This document shows, one piece after another, positions 1 through 8,316 of a DNA stretch of 64,000 bases (position 1 is its first letter; each line of letters opens with the position of its first letter). Position numbers and translations under genes: made by a program. Where the stretch lies: NCBI GenBank assembly GCA_028876495.1, contig JAGWRO010000018.1:1-64000 (forward strand). The letters run 5' to 3'. The notes beneath the pieces are model-generated. The model was not told the DNA's origin. It was given only the letters and a program-made list of their open reading frames with translations, and did not search any database. The DNA comes from Bacteroidota bacterium. Lineage in GTDB: Bacteria; Bacteroidota; Bacteroidia; Chitinophagales; Chitinophagaceae.

Positions 1-300
1 AGATTCTCAAGGAAAAATCGCCACAAAGACACAAAGGCACAAAGTTTCAAAAAGAATTAAAGAAAAGGAAAAGAATTGATACAAAGATTCTCAAGGAAAA
101 ATCGCCTCAAAGACACAAAGGCACAAAGTTTCAAAAAGAATTAAAGAAAAGGAAAAGAATTGATACAAAGATTCTCAAGGAAAAATCGCCACAAAGACAC
201 AAAGAAATTAAAGAAAGGGGAAGAAGTATCGCCACAAAGACACAAAGACACAAAGGCACTAAGTTTCACAAAGGAGAATTTCAAGAAAATCGAAGTTCTG
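1..300. repeat. 84-bp tandem repeat made of CACAAAG-type units
   Basis: Two nearly identical 84-bp units begin at positions 1 and 85, each opening with AGATTCTCAAGG. A third, diverged unit begins at 169. Each unit holds the core CACAAAGACACAAAGGCAC, with cores near 22, 106, 190 and 233. The stretch directly precedes the GxxExxY gene. There are no unique spacers, so it is not a CRISPR array, and no coding sequence is evident. Confidence 0.9.
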
Positions 301-326
301 TATTATTAACTTTTACAATCAAAATC

Positions 327-716
327 ATGGATAAAGAATTAAATGAATATAGGGAATGGCTTGGGAAAGAAATTGTTGATATTGCTTATCATATTCATTT
401 ACAGCTTGGACCCGGTTTATTGGAAGGTATTTATGAAAGAGTGTTTAGCTATGAATTGGAAAAGAGAGAAATCCCTTTCGAATCACAAAAGAAAGTACCA
501 ATAATTTATGATGATGTTGAATTTTCGGATGGCCTAAGGTTGGATTTAATAGTGGATAATTTAGTAATAGTAGAACTAAAAGCCCAGGAAAATTCTCACC
601 CGGTTTGGCAGGCTCAACTGTTGAGCTATTTAAAATTATCAGATAAAAAATTAGGGTATATAATTAACTTTTCAGTCCCATTAATAAAAGATGGAATAAA
701 AAGAATGGTCATATAA
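327..716 (+). CDS. GxxExxY family protein
   Basis: This 129-residue protein belongs to the GxxExxY family, whose namesake motif is visible near residues 31-37 (GLLEGIY, within LGPGLLEGIYE). The length is typical and the protein looks intact. The fold is thought to be PD-(D/E)XK nuclease-like: an acidic residue in LRLDLIV (about residue 74) followed by VELKAQ (about residues 84-89) looks like the D...ExK core of such enzymes. No cellular function is established to my knowledge. The gene is isolated from its neighbours by CACAAAG-type repeats on both sides (1-300, 733-905 and, inverted, 1015-1053), which suggests a mobile or repeat-associated cassette. That role is inference; the family call is confident. 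Confidence 0.9.
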   Translation: MDKELNEYREWLGKEIVDIAYHIHLQLGPGLLEGIYERVFSYELEKREIPFESQKKVPIIYDDVEFSDGLRLDLIVDNLVIVELKAQENSHPVWQAQLLSYLKLSDKKLGYIINFSVPLIKDGIKRMVI

Positions 717-732
717 AGATTCCTGGGGAAAG

Positions 733-1053
733 GATTGCCACAAAGGCACAAAGGCACTAAGTTTCACGGAGAATTAAAGGATTGCCACAAAGACACTAAG
801 ACCCAAAGATTATTTCTGCGAATGAGTAAAACAAAGGAGAAAAGATTCTTGTAAAGAATTAAAAAGAAGGTAGATAAACCGCCACAAAAATGCTTATGAC
901 AAAGTTTAATAAAGAAGAATTTGAAGAACAATCAAGAATATTTTAGCAACTTTCTGCCTTATTGTTTTTCTAGAGAATCGTTGAGTCGAATTTCCTTTCG
1001 AATAAAAAAAATACCTTTGCGCTTCTTATCATCTTAGAGTCTTTGTGGCGATT
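733..1053. repeat. Downstream CACAAAG repeats, direct copies and one inverted copy
   Basis: Direct copies of the upstream repeat core occur at about 733-766, 780-809 and, degenerate, at 878-905. At 1015-1053 a copy lies in the opposite orientation (CTTTGTGGCGATT, the complement of AATCGCCACAAAG) and ends a few bases before the ABC transporter start codon. The GxxExxY gene is therefore enclosed by repeats, with an inverted copy at the right edge. No other gene is seen in 717-1058. Confidence 0.8.
1012..1019 (+). promoter_or_regulatory. Possible -7 box for the ABC exporter
   Basis: TACCTTTG matches the Bacteroidota -7 consensus TAnnTTTG and lies 40 bp before the ATG at 1059. The -33 element is weak (a TTTC about 17 bp upstream). 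The box sits at the edge of the inverted CACAAAG repeat, so the repeat may overlap the transcript leader. Confidence 0.4.
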
Positions 1054-1058
1054 TTTTC

Positions 1059-2894
1059 ATGAAACACTTACAATCTTTAAATAAATATTTCTGGCGCTAT
1101 AAGTGGATGCTGATCCTGGGAATGATCTTTATTGTTCTTTCCAATTACTTCAGGATACTGGCGCCGCAGGTTACCAAATATGTTTTGAACACGGTGCAAA
1201 TCAGCCTGAGCAAAAATAATCCACAGGTTTCTGCAAAGACGGTTACACATTACGATCCCCTGGTTTCTGTTTTTGTTAATAAGCTTAATCAGCCGGGTGT
1301 TTTGTATAAAACGAAGATTCTTTATTCGGGAATCATACTTTTGGTACTTGCACTCATCAGCGGTTTGTTTATGTTCCTGATGCGGCAAACCATTATTGTA
1401 ATGAGCCGCCACATTGAATTTGCGCAGAAGAATGAAATTTTTAAACATTACCAGCAACTGGATACCCATTTTTACAAAACCCATAATACCGGAGACCTGA
1501 TGAGCCGTATTTCTGAAGATGTAAGCCGTGTGCGTATGTATGTGGGGCCTGCCGTTATGTATGTCATAAACCTGGCTGCTACGATTGGGTTTTCCGTTAC
1601 TTACATGTTGAATGAAAATAAAGAACTTACGATTTATGTATTGACACCGTTGCCTTTTCTTGCTTTTACCATCTATTATGTAAATACCATCATCAACCGC
1701 AAAGCGGATAAAATCCAATCTTTACTTTCGGATCTTACAACCAATGCGCAGGAATCTTATTCGGGCATCAGGGTAATCAAATCCTTTGTACAGGAAAAAG
1801 CGATGCTGGGTTTTTTTGAGAAGAACAGCGAAGAGTATCGGGTTCATTCCATTTCACTCGCGAAAACGGAGTCGATTTATTTTCCTTCGATGAGTTTACT
1901 GATCGGGTTAAGCACGTTGCTTACCATTATGATTGGCGGTATCTACGTTATCAATGGAAGTATCAGCGTGGGAGTGATTGGTGAATTTATCATGTATGTT
2001 TTATTGCTGACATTTCCTGTAAGCGCCATCGGGTGGACGGCAAGCATGATCCAGCGGGCTGCCACGTCACAGCGACGGATCAATGAATTTCTGCACACAA
2101 AGCCTTCTATTCTGAACCCGGAACATGGAAAAGAAATGGTACTTAAAGGCAATGTCGAATTCAGCCATGTTGATTTTACCTACTCTCATACCGGAATTCA
2201 TGCGATCAAAGATTTTTCTTTAAACATCCGCAAAGGAGAAAAAGTAGCCATTATCGGAAAAACAGGCTCCGGAAAATCTACCATTGCCCAGCTAATGTTA
2301 CGCATGTACGACCCGCAAAAAGGAAATATATTTTATGATGGTGTTTCCATAAAAGAGATCGACCTGAAAATGCTGCGTTCGCAAATAAGTTATGTGCCGC
2401 AGGATGTATTTTTATTCAGCGACTCCGTTGAAAATAATATCGGGTTTGGTTTGGTAAATCCTTTAAAAGAAAAGGTAGTTGAAGCGGCTGCCAACGCGGT
2501 GGTGGCAAGGGAAATTGATTCATTTCCCGGAAAGTATGACACGATGATAGGGGAGCGGGGTGTAACTTTAAGCGGGGGGCAAAAACAAAGAATTTCTATC
2601 GCCCGCGCCCTCATCAAAGAACACGAGATCACTGTTTTTGACGATTGCCTGAGCGCAGTAGATGCCAAAACAGAGAATGAAATTATTTCAAACCTTTACC
2701 AGTACCTGCACCAGAAAACGGCAGTGATCATTACCCACCGTATCTTTTCTTTGTTCAGTTTTGATAAGATCATTTTGCTGGAAGACGGGGCCATTGCCGA
2801 ACAGGGAACGCATCAATCGCTGTTGGAAAAAAATGGCTTGTATGCTGAAATGTACCGGCGCCAGCAGGAACAGGAGAAAAAAATGCACAACTGA
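1059..2894 (+). CDS. ABC-type exporter half-transporter (MdlA/YheI-like)
   Basis: A 611-residue fused membrane and ATPase protein of the type I exporter class. About six membrane helices fill residues 15-330. The nucleotide-binding domain starts near 365, with Walker A GKTGSGKS at 400-407, signature LSGGQ at 504-508 and Walker B ending at D528. The residue after Walker B, normally the catalytic Glu, is Asp (D529, in DDCLSAVD). This is the pattern of the degenerate-site subunit of heterodimeric exporters such as MdlA or YheI. No partner subunit is adjacent, so it either pairs with a distant gene or works as a homodimer. Substrate unknown; lipids or drugs are typical for the class. It is followed by 300 bp with an interspersed hairpin repeat. 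Confidence 0.88.
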   Translation: MKHLQSLNKYFWRYKWMLILGMIFIVLSNYFRILAPQVTKYVLNTVQISLSKNNPQVSAKTVTHYDPLVSVFVNKLNQPGVLYKTKILYSGIILLVLALISGLFMFLMRQTIIVMSRHIEFAQKNEIFKHYQQLDTHFYKTHNTGDLMSRISEDVSRVRMYVGPAVMYVINLAATIGFSVTYMLNENKELTIYVLTPLPFLAFTIYYVNTIINRKADKIQSLLSDLTTNAQESYSGIRVIKSFVQEKAMLGFFEKNSEEYRVHSISLAKTESIYFPSMSLLIGLSTLLTIMIGGIYVINGSISVGVIGEFIMYVLLLTFPVSAIGWTASMIQRAATSQRRINEFLHTKPSILNPEHGKEMVLKGNVEFSHVDFTYSHTGIHAIKDFSLNIRKGEKVAIIGKTGSGKSTIAQLMLRMYDPQKGNIFYDGVSIKEIDLKMLRSQISYVPQDVFLFSDSVENNIGFGLVNPLKEKVVEAAANAVVAREIDSFPGKYDTMIGERGVTLSGGQKQRISIARALIKEHEITVFDDCLSAVDAKTENEIISNLYQYLHQKTAVIITHRIFSLFSFDKIILLEDGAIAEQGTHQSLLEKNGLYAEMYRRQQEQEKKMHN

Positions 2895-3017
2895 TTTTTG
2901 GGTAGACATATGCTTTAACTCAATGCTGTAATAATTCTTTCTGAAGTAATAGCTTTGATGATCCATTTTTACACTGATTTGTGTAAACCTATTTTACGAC
3001 AAGACATTCATGGATTG

Positions 3018-3109
3018 TTGCCGGTTGGTGGGACACCAACCTAGGCGGCCCGCCATGGGCGTTGTCTTCTTCGCCCACAACTAGCACAACAATGCGACAA
3101 TTTGAAATG
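3018..3109 (-). repeat. Interspersed double-hairpin repeat, copy 1
   Basis: Read on the minus strand this copy has, in order, the end motif catttcaaattgtc (3096-3109), a degenerate GTGGGCG...CGCCCAT hairpin (about 3055-3078) and a GGTTGG...CCAACC hairpin (3023-3041). Copies 2 and 3 lie at about 15000 and 51740. It starts about 120 bp after the ABC transporter stop. The rest of 2895-3195 holds no gene, only the promoter of the next gene. Confidence 0.85.
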
Positions 3110-3121
3110 AAAACGTAATTA

Positions 3122-3152
3122 TTTTGTCAATTGAAAAACAATTTTATCTTTG
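3122..3152 (+). promoter_or_regulatory. Bacteroidota promoter of the PUR-domain gene
   Basis: TATCTTTG at 3145-3152 fits the -7 consensus TAnnTTTG, and TTTTG at 3122-3126 fits the -33 TTTG with an 18-bp spacer. The predicted transcript would start near 3160, about 35 nt ahead of the GTG start. Confidence 0.7.
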
Positions 3153-3195
3153 TCACAGGTAAAAATGTTTTTAAAAAAATTAAAAATTTAAAAAA

Positions 3196-3702
3196 GTGGC
3201 GTACGAAAATAATGACAAAAAGATGGAAAGTGTTTACAGTCAACGTATCAGGGCCGGCAAGCGAAGGACTTATTTCTTTGATGTAAGGGAAACACGTGGT
3301 AACGATTATTATTTAACCATCACAGAGAGCCGGAAAAAATTTAATGAAGATGGGTATGATCGTCATAAGATTTTTCTATACAAAGAAGATTTTAATAAAT
3401 TTTTGAAAGGGATGACTGAGGCGATTGATTATGTAAAAACAGAACTGATGCCTGACTTTGATTTTGATGCGTTCAATCATGAGAATTCAGAGAATTATGA
3501 AGGAAGCAATTATTCTGCAAAGACAGAAACCGAAGTTACCCATGCTGGTGCAGAGGCAACCACTGAGGAATCTGCCCCACCTTCTGAACCTGCAACTGAG
3601 CCCGTAGCGTCCACTGATGTGACTAAAGAAACTCCCCAGGCAGATGACGATGATGATCATTCAACCAATATTACCCAACACGAAGAAGTAGATAAATGGT
3701 AA
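3196..3702 (+). CDS. PUR-alpha-like DNA/RNA-binding protein (DUF3276)
   Basis: A 168-residue protein whose residues 10-95 match the Bacteroidota PUR-domain family (DUF3276): RAGKRRTYFFDVRETRGNDY is followed by YLTITESRKKF and HKIFLYKEDFNKF. PUR domains bind single-stranded nucleic acid; the role in these bacteria is not well known. The C-terminal 70 residues are acidic and rich in Glu, Thr and Ala, and look disordered. The chosen start is GTG at 3196, because MAYEN-type N termini are usual in this family; an in-frame ATG at 3223 is the alternative. It is a single-gene unit with its own promoter and a strong terminator at 3730. Confidence 0.85.
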   Translation: MAYENNDKKMESVYSQRIRAGKRRTYFFDVRETRGNDYYLTITESRKKFNEDGYDRHKIFLYKEDFNKFLKGMTEAIDYVKTELMPDFDFDAFNHENSENYEGSNYSAKTETEVTHAGAEATTEESAPPSEPATEPVASTDVTKETPQADDDDDHSTNITQHEEVDKW

Positions 3703-3729
3703 GATAATTTTATAAATTAATTTAAATGG

Positions 3730-3759
3730 ATCCTCTCATTTTTTGGGAGGATTTTTTTT
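3730..3759 (+). terminator. Rho-independent terminator after the PUR gene
   Basis: Inverted repeat ATCCTC (3730-3735) / GAGGAT (3747-3752), directly followed by a run of eight T. It lies 28 bp past the stop codon at 3702. Confidence 0.8.
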
Positions 3760-3935
3760 GCTACGGATTACACGAATTAGCACGGATTATTTCAGAGCGT
3801 GTCCTTCTCCTTTTGGAGAAGCCCGCCTGCCCGCCCGGATGCCTCGGTCGGACGGGGTTGATAAAGTCGGACAGAGGGGTTGGGATGAGGCTTTTTAAAG
3901 TAAACCAACAAAAAACACGGATTCCTAATTGCTTT
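3760..3935. repeat. Composite intergenic repeat (ACGGATT units and a GC-rich core)
   Basis: ACGGATT recurs at about 3763, 3781 and 3917. Between these lie TCCTTCTCC / TTTTGGAGAAG (a short inverted repeat), a GC-rich segment at about 3821-3860 with alternating CCGCC and CGG runs, and AGGGGTTGGGATGAGGC. The layout looks like one repeat nested in another. It fills the space between the convergent PUR and pgi genes. No credible coding sequence is present. Confidence 0.6.
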
Positions 3936-3940
3936 TTTTT

Positions 3941-5569
3941 CTACATCGTAAGCTTTTTATATGCATTGATCAATCCATTAGTAGATGAATCGTGGGATGT
4001 GATTTTTTGATGGCTTTCGAGTTCGGGTAAAATCTTTTTTGCCAAAACTTTACCCAGTTCCACGCCCCATTGATCAAAACTGTAGATGTCCCAGATTACG
4101 CCCTGCACGAAGATCTTGTGTTCATATAAGGCGATCATTTCTCCTAAAGTAAACGGCGTTATTTTGGTGATCAAAAATGAATTGGTGGGTTTATTTCCTT
4201 CAAATTCTTTGAAAGGAATTAATTTTTCAGGAACATTTTCATCTTTTAACTCATGGCGTTTTTTGCCATTCATCAAAGCTTCTGTTTGCGCAAAGAAATT
4301 AGACAATAAGATTTTATGATGATCACCCATTGGGTTATGGCTGATTGCCGGTGCAATAAAATCGCATGGAATCATCGGTGTTCCCTGGTGGAGCAATTGG
4401 TAAAATGCATGCTGACCGTTGGTTCCGGGTTCTCCCCAAATTACTGGCCCTGTAGAATAAGTAACTTTTTTGCCATTGCGATCTATGTGTTTTCCGTTGC
4501 TTTCCATATTTCCTTGCTGGAAGTAGGCAGGGAAACGATGCATGTATTGATCGTAGGGAAGTATCGCTTCTGATTGTGCGCCAAAGAAATTGATGTACCA
4601 AAGGCTGATCAATCCCATTAAGACGGGAATATTTTTTTCGAACTTTTTTTCCCTGAAGTGTGTATCCGCTTCAAAAGCGCCTTTCAGTAATTCTTCGAAA
4701 TGGTTGTAACCAATGGTAAGAGCGATCGACAAACCAATGGCGCTCCATAAACTGTAACGTCCGCCTACCCAATCCCAAAAAACAAACATATTTTCCTTAT
4801 CGATACCAAACGCTTCCACGCCCTTTTCATTAGTGCTCAATGCTACAAAATGTTTGGCAACGGCTTTTTTATCTTTCGCGCTTTTTAAGAACCAATCGCG
4901 CGCAGAGTGAGCGTTGGTCATGGTTTCCTGCGTAGTAAAAGTTTTGGAAGCGATCAAAAAAAGTGTTTCATCTGGTGTTATCTTTTTTAAAACTTCGGCG
5001 AGGTCAGTACCATCAATATTGCTTACGAAATAAGGATGAATGTCTTTTATCCAATAAGGCTTCAGTGCTTCTGTCACCATCACCGGGCCGAGATCACTTC
5101 CGCCAATTCCGATGTTTACTATGTATTTAATTTTTTTTCCGGTATATCCCTTCCATTCTCCTTTATGAATTTTGCGGCAAAAGTTTTTCATGTGTTCCCA
5201 CTCTTTTTTCACCTCAGGCATCACATCTTTTCCTTCAGACATTACCGGTTTGCCTGAGAAATTTCTAAGTGCGGTATGTAATACAGACCTGCCTTCTGTT
5301 TCATTAATCACTTCCCCCGTAAACATCGCTTTGATTGCTTTGTGCAATTCGCATTCATAAGCCAGTTCCAGCAGCAACTTTTTAGTTTCATCGCTTACCA
5401 GGTTTTTTGAAAAGTCGACAATGATGTCCGGCACGGCCAGCGAATACTTTTTAAAACGGTCGGGGTCTTCCCTGAAAAGATCTTTCATCGAAACGTGTTT
5501 CATTTCTTTATGATGATCATGTAATTTTTTCCAGGCGGCTGTTTTTGTGGGATTGACTTTTGGGAACAT
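3941..5569 (-). CDS. pgi: Glucose-6-phosphate isomerase
   Basis: Interconverts glucose 6-phosphate and fructose 6-phosphate in the cytoplasm (glycolysis and gluconeogenesis). The 542-residue length is normal for the long bacterial form. Family signatures are clear: [13 protein letters not shown] near residue 152, the substrate-binding block around [25 protein letters not shown] near residue 380 with the conserved His, and the C-terminal [10 protein letters not shown]. The ATG at 5569 is preferred; the longer frame would start with TTG at 5578. It lies 61 bp downstream of the threonine aldolase gene on the same strand, so the two may be cotranscribed, although a small AT-rich repeat separates them. 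Confidence 0.97.
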   Translation of the reverse strand: MFPKVNPTKTAAWKKLHDHHKEMKHVSMKDLFREDPDRFKKYSLAVPDIIVDFSKNLVSDETKKLLLELAYECELHKAIKAMFTGEVINETEGRSVLHTALRNFSGKPVMSEGKDVMPEVKKEWEHMKNFCRKIHKGEWKGYTGKKIKYIVNIGIGGSDLGPVMVTEALKPYWIKDIHPYFVSNIDGTDLAEVLKKITPDETLFLIASKTFTTQETMTNAHSARDWFLKSAKDKKAVAKHFVALSTNEKGVEAFGIDKENMFVFWDWVGGRYSLWSAIGLSIALTIGYNHFEELLKGAFEADTHFREKKFEKNIPVLMGLISLWYINFFGAQSEAILPYDQYMHRFPAYFQQGNMESNGKHIDRNGKKVTYSTGPVIWGEPGTNGQHAFYQLLHQGTPMIPCDFIAPAISHNPMGDHHKILLSNFFAQTEALMNGKKRHELKDENVPEKLIPFKEFEGNKPTNSFLITKITPFTLGEMIALYEHKIFVQGVIWDIYSFDQWGVELGKVLAKKILPELESHQKITSHDSSTNGLINAYKKLTM

Positions 5570-5575
5570 TTTTAT

Positions 5576-5613
5576 CAATTATGAATTAAAAATTACGAAT
5601 TATGAATTATGAG
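5576..5613. repeat. Short AT-rich direct repeats (ATGAATTA / ACGAATTA)
   Basis: Several near-copies of ATGAATTA stand head to tail between the threonine aldolase stop and the pgi start. No function is evident. Confidence 0.6.
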
Positions 5614-5630
5614 TTGTACAAAAATAAGAC

Positions 5631-6644
5631 CTATAAATTTTCAATTACTGCGATAGTTTTTTGAACCATTTCTTCTGTTACATCGAGGTGAAGTACCATT
5701 CTTATTTGTGTGGGTGAAATGGCCATTACCAGGATGTCATTTTCTTTGAATTTTTCGGTGAGTGATTTTGCTGAATATTTTCCTTTCACTTCAAAAATAA
5801 TAATATTGGTTTCAACAGGGAACATGCTTCCTGTAAACTCTTTTCCCTTCAAAGCGCTTACAATTTGTTGTGCATGGCGATGATCCAAGGCCAATCTTTC
5901 AATATTATTTTCCAATGCATAAATACCTGCAGCGGCAAGGTAACCTGCCTGCCTCATTCCGCCTCCAAATATTTTGCGAACGCGGCGTGCTTTATCAATA
6001 AACTCTTTATTTCCCAACACTACACTTCCAACAGGAGCGCCCAATCCTTTGCTCAAACAAATGGAGATGCTGTCAAATATATTTCCATATTCTTTCGGGT
6101 CTTCCTCCCTTGCTACTATCGCGTTGAAGAGCCTTGCCCCATCCAGGTGCAGCTTTAAGTTGTTTTTAAGGCAAACCTCTTTAATTTGCTGAATGTCAGA
6201 CAATTCGTAGCAGCTTCCACCTCCGCGGTTAGCGGTGTTTTCGAGGCTTACCAGTTGAGTTTTTGCTTTATGTATATCGTTGGGGTTGATGGCTTCGGTT
6301 ACCTGGGAAGCATTAATGCGTCCAAGGTTTCCTTCAAGTGGTTTTACCTGGCATCCTGAGTTAAAAGCGATGCCGCCACCTTCATAAATATAAACATGGC
6401 TTAGTTTGTCACAGATCACTTCATCACCGGGTTGTGTATGGCATTTTATAGCGATTTGATTAGACATTGTTCCGCTGGCGCAAAACAATCCTGCTTCCAT
6501 CCCGAACTTTTCAGCAAGCATGGCTTGCAATTTATTTATGGCAGGGTCTTCATTAAACACATCATCACCCACTTCAGCCCGGAACATCATTTGCAGCATG
6601 CCGGGTGTAGGTTTGGTAAAAGTATCTGAGCGAAAATCAATCAT
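5631..6644 (-). CDS. ltaE: Low-specificity L-threonine aldolase
   Basis: A PLP enzyme that cleaves threonine or allo-threonine to glycine and acetaldehyde. The 337 residues cover a complete fold-type I enzyme. The N terminus IDFRSDTFTKPTPGM with GDDVFNEDPA is typical of the family. The catalytic Lys lies in SICLSKGLGAPVGS near residue 199, and the PLP-phosphate and ring contacts appear as ASGTMSNQIA and LHLDGARLFNA. The start codon ATG at 6644 gives the usual MIDFRSDT start. A -7-like box (CAAAAGTA on the plus strand, 6670-6677) lies upstream, but without a good -33. It precedes pgi on the same strand. Confidence 0.94.
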   Translation of the reverse strand: MIDFRSDTFTKPTPGMLQMMFRAEVGDDVFNEDPAINKLQAMLAEKFGMEAGLFCASGTMSNQIAIKCHTQPGDEVICDKLSHVYIYEGGGIAFNSGCQVKPLEGNLGRINASQVTEAINPNDIHKAKTQLVSLENTANRGGGSCYELSDIQQIKEVCLKNNLKLHLDGARLFNAIVAREEDPKEYGNIFDSISICLSKGLGAPVGSVVLGNKEFIDKARRVRKIFGGGMRQAGYLAAAGIYALENNIERLALDHRHAQQIVSALKGKEFTGSMFPVETNIIIFEVKGKYSAKSLTEKFKENDILVMAISPTQIRMVLHLDVTEEMVQKTIAVIENL

Positions 6645-6801
6645 AGAGATGAGATTTTTTTTGAGAAAGCAAAAGTATTATATAAATGCTAATTGGAGTT
6701 TTCAAAAGGGGAAAAGCTGTTAATATAATCATAAGCCTGTAAAATATTATGTTTCATCTATTTATTTAGGCCAAACGTTATGAAGTTTCAATAATGCGTT
6801 G

Positions 6802-6809
6802 TAACTTTG
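6802..6809 (+). promoter_or_regulatory. Possible -7 box of the rpoD promoter
   Basis: TAACTTTG matches TAnnTTTG and lies 90 bp before the rpoD ATG. No clear TTTG is seen at the -33 spacing, so support is moderate. The remaining leader (6810-6898) shows no recognised RNA element. Confidence 0.45.
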
Positions 6810-6898
6810 CAAAGGTTTTCAAAGATAACTGTACTTAACAAATCTTTAGTAACGTTTCCCCAATTAAAATTGTCTAATCACTATTAATTATATAAAAA

Positions 6899-7756
6899 AT
6901 GAGGCAACTTAAAATTGCTACGCAGATTACTAACCGTGACTCACAAGCGGTAGAGAAATATCTGCAGGAAATTTCAAAAATTGGGATGATTACTCCGGAA
7001 GAGGAAACTATTTTAGCACAAAAAATTAAAATGGGGGACCAGAGAGCCTTAGAGCGTCTCACAACCGCCAATCTACGTTTCGTAGTATCCGTTGCTAAGC
7101 AGTATCAGCACCAGGGTTTATCATTAAGTGATCTTATTAACGAGGGCAACCTCGGCTTAATTAAAGCGGCACAACGCTTCGATGAAACCAAGGGTTTCAA
7201 GTTTATTTCTTACGCTGTGTGGTGGATTCGCCAATCTATACTACAGGCGTTGGCAGAGCAGGGCAGATTAGTCCGCCTGCCTCAAAACAAAATTGGCACT
7301 TACAACAAAGCAAATAAAGCCTATATGGCTTTTGAGCAGGAACATGAAAGGGAACCATCTACCGAAGAGCTTTCAGAAATACTCGAAATGAGTGAAACTG
7401 AGATTAACAACATTTTTCAAAGCAATACCCGGCACACCTCTTTAGACGCGCCGGTACATGAAGCAGAAGATGTTGCTATGGGAGATCTTTTAAAAGGCGC
7501 CGGAGAAACTGATGAGGATGTAATGCACGATTCATTAAAAAATGAAATCCGTCGTGTTTTGAAATCACTCAGTCCCCGTGAAGCTGAGATCGTAAACGCT
7601 TATTTTGGCCTTGACGGTGAAAATGGGGTAACCATTGAGCAGATAGGGCAGAAATATGATCTGACCAAAGAACGCATCCGCCAGATCAAAGAAAGAGCGA
7701 TCAAACGCTTGCAGAAAGCACGTTACAGCAGTGCGCTTAAAGCTTATTTGGGTTAA
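6899..7756 (+). CDS. rpoD: Primary RNA polymerase sigma factor (Bacteroidota type)
   Basis: Housekeeping sigma factor of 285 residues. Region 1.2 spans about residues 17-50 (VEKYLQEISKIGMITPEEE). Region 2 runs to about 140, with NLRFVVSVAKQY and the -7-box-binding helix FISYAVWWIRQSILQALAEQ. Region 3 follows, and region 4 near 225-275 has the helix-turn-helix TIEQIGQKYDLTKERIRQI. Region 1.1 is absent, as is normal for the Bacteroidota primary sigma factor that reads TTTG / TAnnTTTG promoters; such promoters are found elsewhere in this window. It is transcribed alone, with a clear terminator 20 bp past the stop. Confidence 0.96.
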   Translation: MRQLKIATQITNRDSQAVEKYLQEISKIGMITPEEETILAQKIKMGDQRALERLTTANLRFVVSVAKQYQHQGLSLSDLINEGNLGLIKAAQRFDETKGFKFISYAVWWIRQSILQALAEQGRLVRLPQNKIGTYNKANKAYMAFEQEHEREPSTEELSEILEMSETEINNIFQSNTRHTSLDAPVHEAEDVAMGDLLKGAGETDEDVMHDSLKNEIRRVLKSLSPREAEIVNAYFGLDGENGVTIEQIGQKYDLTKERIRQIKERAIKRLQKARYSSALKAYLG

Positions 7757-7775
7757 TATTTTTTAAACAAAAAGT

Positions 7776-7805
7776 AAAGCCGTTCTTTTCAGGACGGCTT
7801 TTTTT
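7776..7805 (+). terminator. Terminator after rpoD
   Basis: Stem AAAGCCGT (7776-7783) / ACGGCTTT (7794-7801), 10-nt loop, followed by a T tract. Confidence 0.85.
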
Positions 7806-7820
7806 ATTTCAGGGAAATCT

Positions 7821-8027
7821 CTATCTTTTTAAATCGTAGGGTTCGTTTTCTGCTTCAGATTTTTTTGAATCTGATTTATCAATATAGTATTTATGAGCTA
7901 AAACGGTATCCGCTTTTGAAGGAGTTCCTTTCATCGTATCATGATCCAAAATTCGTCCATTGGGTTTGCAAGAGGCAAAAAATAAGGTTGAGGCGAGAAG
8001 AATAACGCAACATCTAAATACTTTCAT
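7821..8027 (-). CDS. Small predicted lipoprotein, unknown function
   Basis: A 68-residue ORF with a lipoprotein signal: positively charged start, hydrophobic stretch VILLASTLFF, and lipobox ending at Cys20 (FFASC). The mature part is 48 residues, polar and charged, with repeated Lys, Asp and Glu and no recognised domain. It is convergent with rpoD and divergent from the next lipoprotein gene. The upstream interval (8028-8316) contains only a short hairpin, ACAGCC/GGCTGT at 8120-8136, and AT-rich sequence. The gene is supported mainly by the convincing signal peptide. Confidence 0.6.
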   Translation of the reverse strand: MKVFRCCVILLASTLFFASCKPNGRILDHDTMKGTPSKADTVLAHKYYIDKSDSKKSEAENEPYDLKR

Positions 8028-8316
8028 TCAATTTTATTTAAGGTTAATTTATAATTATTTACCGATTGGTTTATAAACCTCAAACTTCCGATAAAAATTC
8101 TAAATCTTAAAATCTTTTAACAGCCATTTCGGCTGTATAACCGTTTGATGACAAAAAAACTGCTCTTTACACCAGCAAAAGGAACAACAGTAAACCAACA
8201 ATTATTGGTAATTTTTTTTTAAAATCATATCCATGCCTTCTTAAAGCTACCCTAAGAAAAAGGGAAACAAATTTCATCGGCATAATTTTTGGACTTAAGC
8301 AATAAAATTTCTGAGA

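Noticed and set aside
1-300. CRISPR-like array of repeated units
   Set aside because: The 84-bp units follow one another without unique spacers, and no cas genes are present.
1077-1718. 213-residue minus-strand ORF
   Set aside because: It lies wholly inside the ABC exporter on the other strand and has no family features; it is a shadow of a clear gene.
3726-4010. 94-residue plus-strand ORF starting at the terminator
   Set aside because: It runs through a hairpin terminator and composite repeats, then into the pgi 3' end. The composition is not protein-like.
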